Source of the DNA: Caballeronia insecticola
GTDB lineage: Bacteria; Pseudomonadota; Gammaproteobacteria; Burkholderiales; Burkholderiaceae
Reading direction: 5' to 3'
Length of the DNA stretch: 64,000 nucleotides
Assembly (NCBI RefSeq): GCF_000402035.1
Contig: NC_021289.1
Location: forward strand, 248,001 to 312,000
This document shows, in pieces, positions 63,521 through 64,000 of the stretch (the stretch's first letter is position 1; each line of letters opens with the position of its first letter). The notes under the pieces were generated by a model that saw only the letters and a program-made list of their open reading frames with translations, was not told the origin of the DNA and ran no database searches. The position numbers and the translations under genes were made by a program.

Positions 63521-64000
63521 ATGTCACTCTTTGAACGTACGCTCGACGCGTATCTCGCGGGCCGAACGCAGGAAGCCGAATCCGGCTGCCGCGACGTGCT
63601 CGCCGCAAACGCGCGCCATATCGACGCGTTGCATCTGCTTGGATTGATTCGCCGCGATAGTGGCGCTTTCGATGAAGCCGAAAGCCTGATCCGCCAGGCT
63701 ATCGCCGAGGACGAGCAGGCGCGTTTCGCCGGAAGTCTCGGCAGCGTCCTGCTGGACCAGGGCCGCAAGACGGAGGCCGAAGCGAGCTTCAGGCGCGCGA
63801 TCGAACTCGACGCACGCGACCCCGCCGCGCACTACAACCTCGCCATTCTGCTGCTCGATGTCGCGCGCGCGGACGAAGCCGAAGCGGCGCTGCGTCGTGT
63901 CGTCGCACTCGACACGCATTTTCCCGGCGCGCATCGCAACCTCGGACGCGCGATGTTCATGCTTGCGCGTCACGACGACGCGCAAGCGTTCTTCCGGCAC
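63521..64000 (+). CDS. TPR-repeat protein (5' part; continues past window)
   Basis: 160 codons visible. Tetratricopeptide repeats with the W/LG/A/P pattern (ALHLLGLIRRDSGAFDEAESLIRQAI; AHYNLAILLLDVARADEAEAALRRVV; AHRNLGRAMFMLARHDDAQAFFR). Such proteins are often fused to a sulfotransferase or glycosyltransferase; the end is not visible. No signal peptide. Confidence 0.85.
   Translation, partial: MSLFERTLDAYLAGRTQEAESGCRDVLAANARHIDALHLLGLIRRDSGAFDEAESLIRQAIAEDEQARFAGSLGSVLLDQGRKTEAEASFRRAIELDARDPAAHYNLAILLLDVARADEAEAALRRVVALDTHFPGAHRNLGRAMFMLARHDDAQAFFRH

Overview
The window is a high-GC chromosomal segment that reads as a beta-proteobacterium of the Burkholderiaceae, most like Caballeronia or Paraburkholderia. 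This rests on the Burkholderia-type 16-strand porin, the DUF6723 protein, the HiPIP, an OFA transporter with its one-helix partner, and a paoABC-type oxidoreductase. No rRNA, tRNA or CRISPR was recognised. The assignment is inference from gene content.

Layout. 1-2.6 kb: malate synthase G (cut by the left edge) and a MntA/HepT nucleotidyltransferase-HEPN toxin-antitoxin pair. 2.9-6.7 kb: a paoABC-like molybdenum hydroxylase operon. 7-12.1 kb: an MHS-type transporter divergent from a LysR regulator, an M20 amidohydrolase and a DUF2817 peptidase. 12.2-14.4 kb: small exported and membrane proteins, including a HiPIP. 14.2-18.3 kb: an OFA transporter with a small subunit, then an acoD-type aldehyde dehydrogenase with DUF779 behind a probable sigma54 promoter. 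18.3-24.4 kb: crotonase homologue, acyl-CoA synthetase, two GSTs, a quinone reductase and its LysR regulator. 24.6-29.3 kb: a branched-chain-amino-acid-type ABC importer with its two ATPases fused. 29.5-32.3 kb: three exported proteins in tandem (amidase-like, GH75 chitosanase-like, unknown). 32.5-36.7 kb: porin, mutarotase, HAD phosphatase and DAHP synthase. 36.8-41.7 kb: a 1627-residue hybrid histidine kinase. 42-46 kb: DUF6723, an MFS carrier, then a lower-GC patch with a methyltransferase and an IS256 remnant. 46-53.8 kb: a YtfQRT-YjfF-type sugar importer, its LacI regulator, and a divergent PhyH dioxygenase plus mutarotase. 53.8-55.2 kb: three small proteins. 55.3-58 kb: a radical SAM/UdgX pair under a textbook LexA box. 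58-64 kb: SDR, DUF4410 lipoprotein, cardiolipin synthase, an MHYT-GGDEF-EAL protein and a TPR protein cut by the right edge.

How genes work together. Much of the window is nutrient scavenging with local regulators: LysR beside transporter plus amidohydrolase, LacI between a sugar ABC operon and sugar-processing genes, sigma54 control of aldehyde oxidation. The two most interesting loci are the SOS-controlled radical SAM/UdgX operon at 55.3-58.0 kb and the secreted hydrolase cassette at 29.5-32.3 kb.
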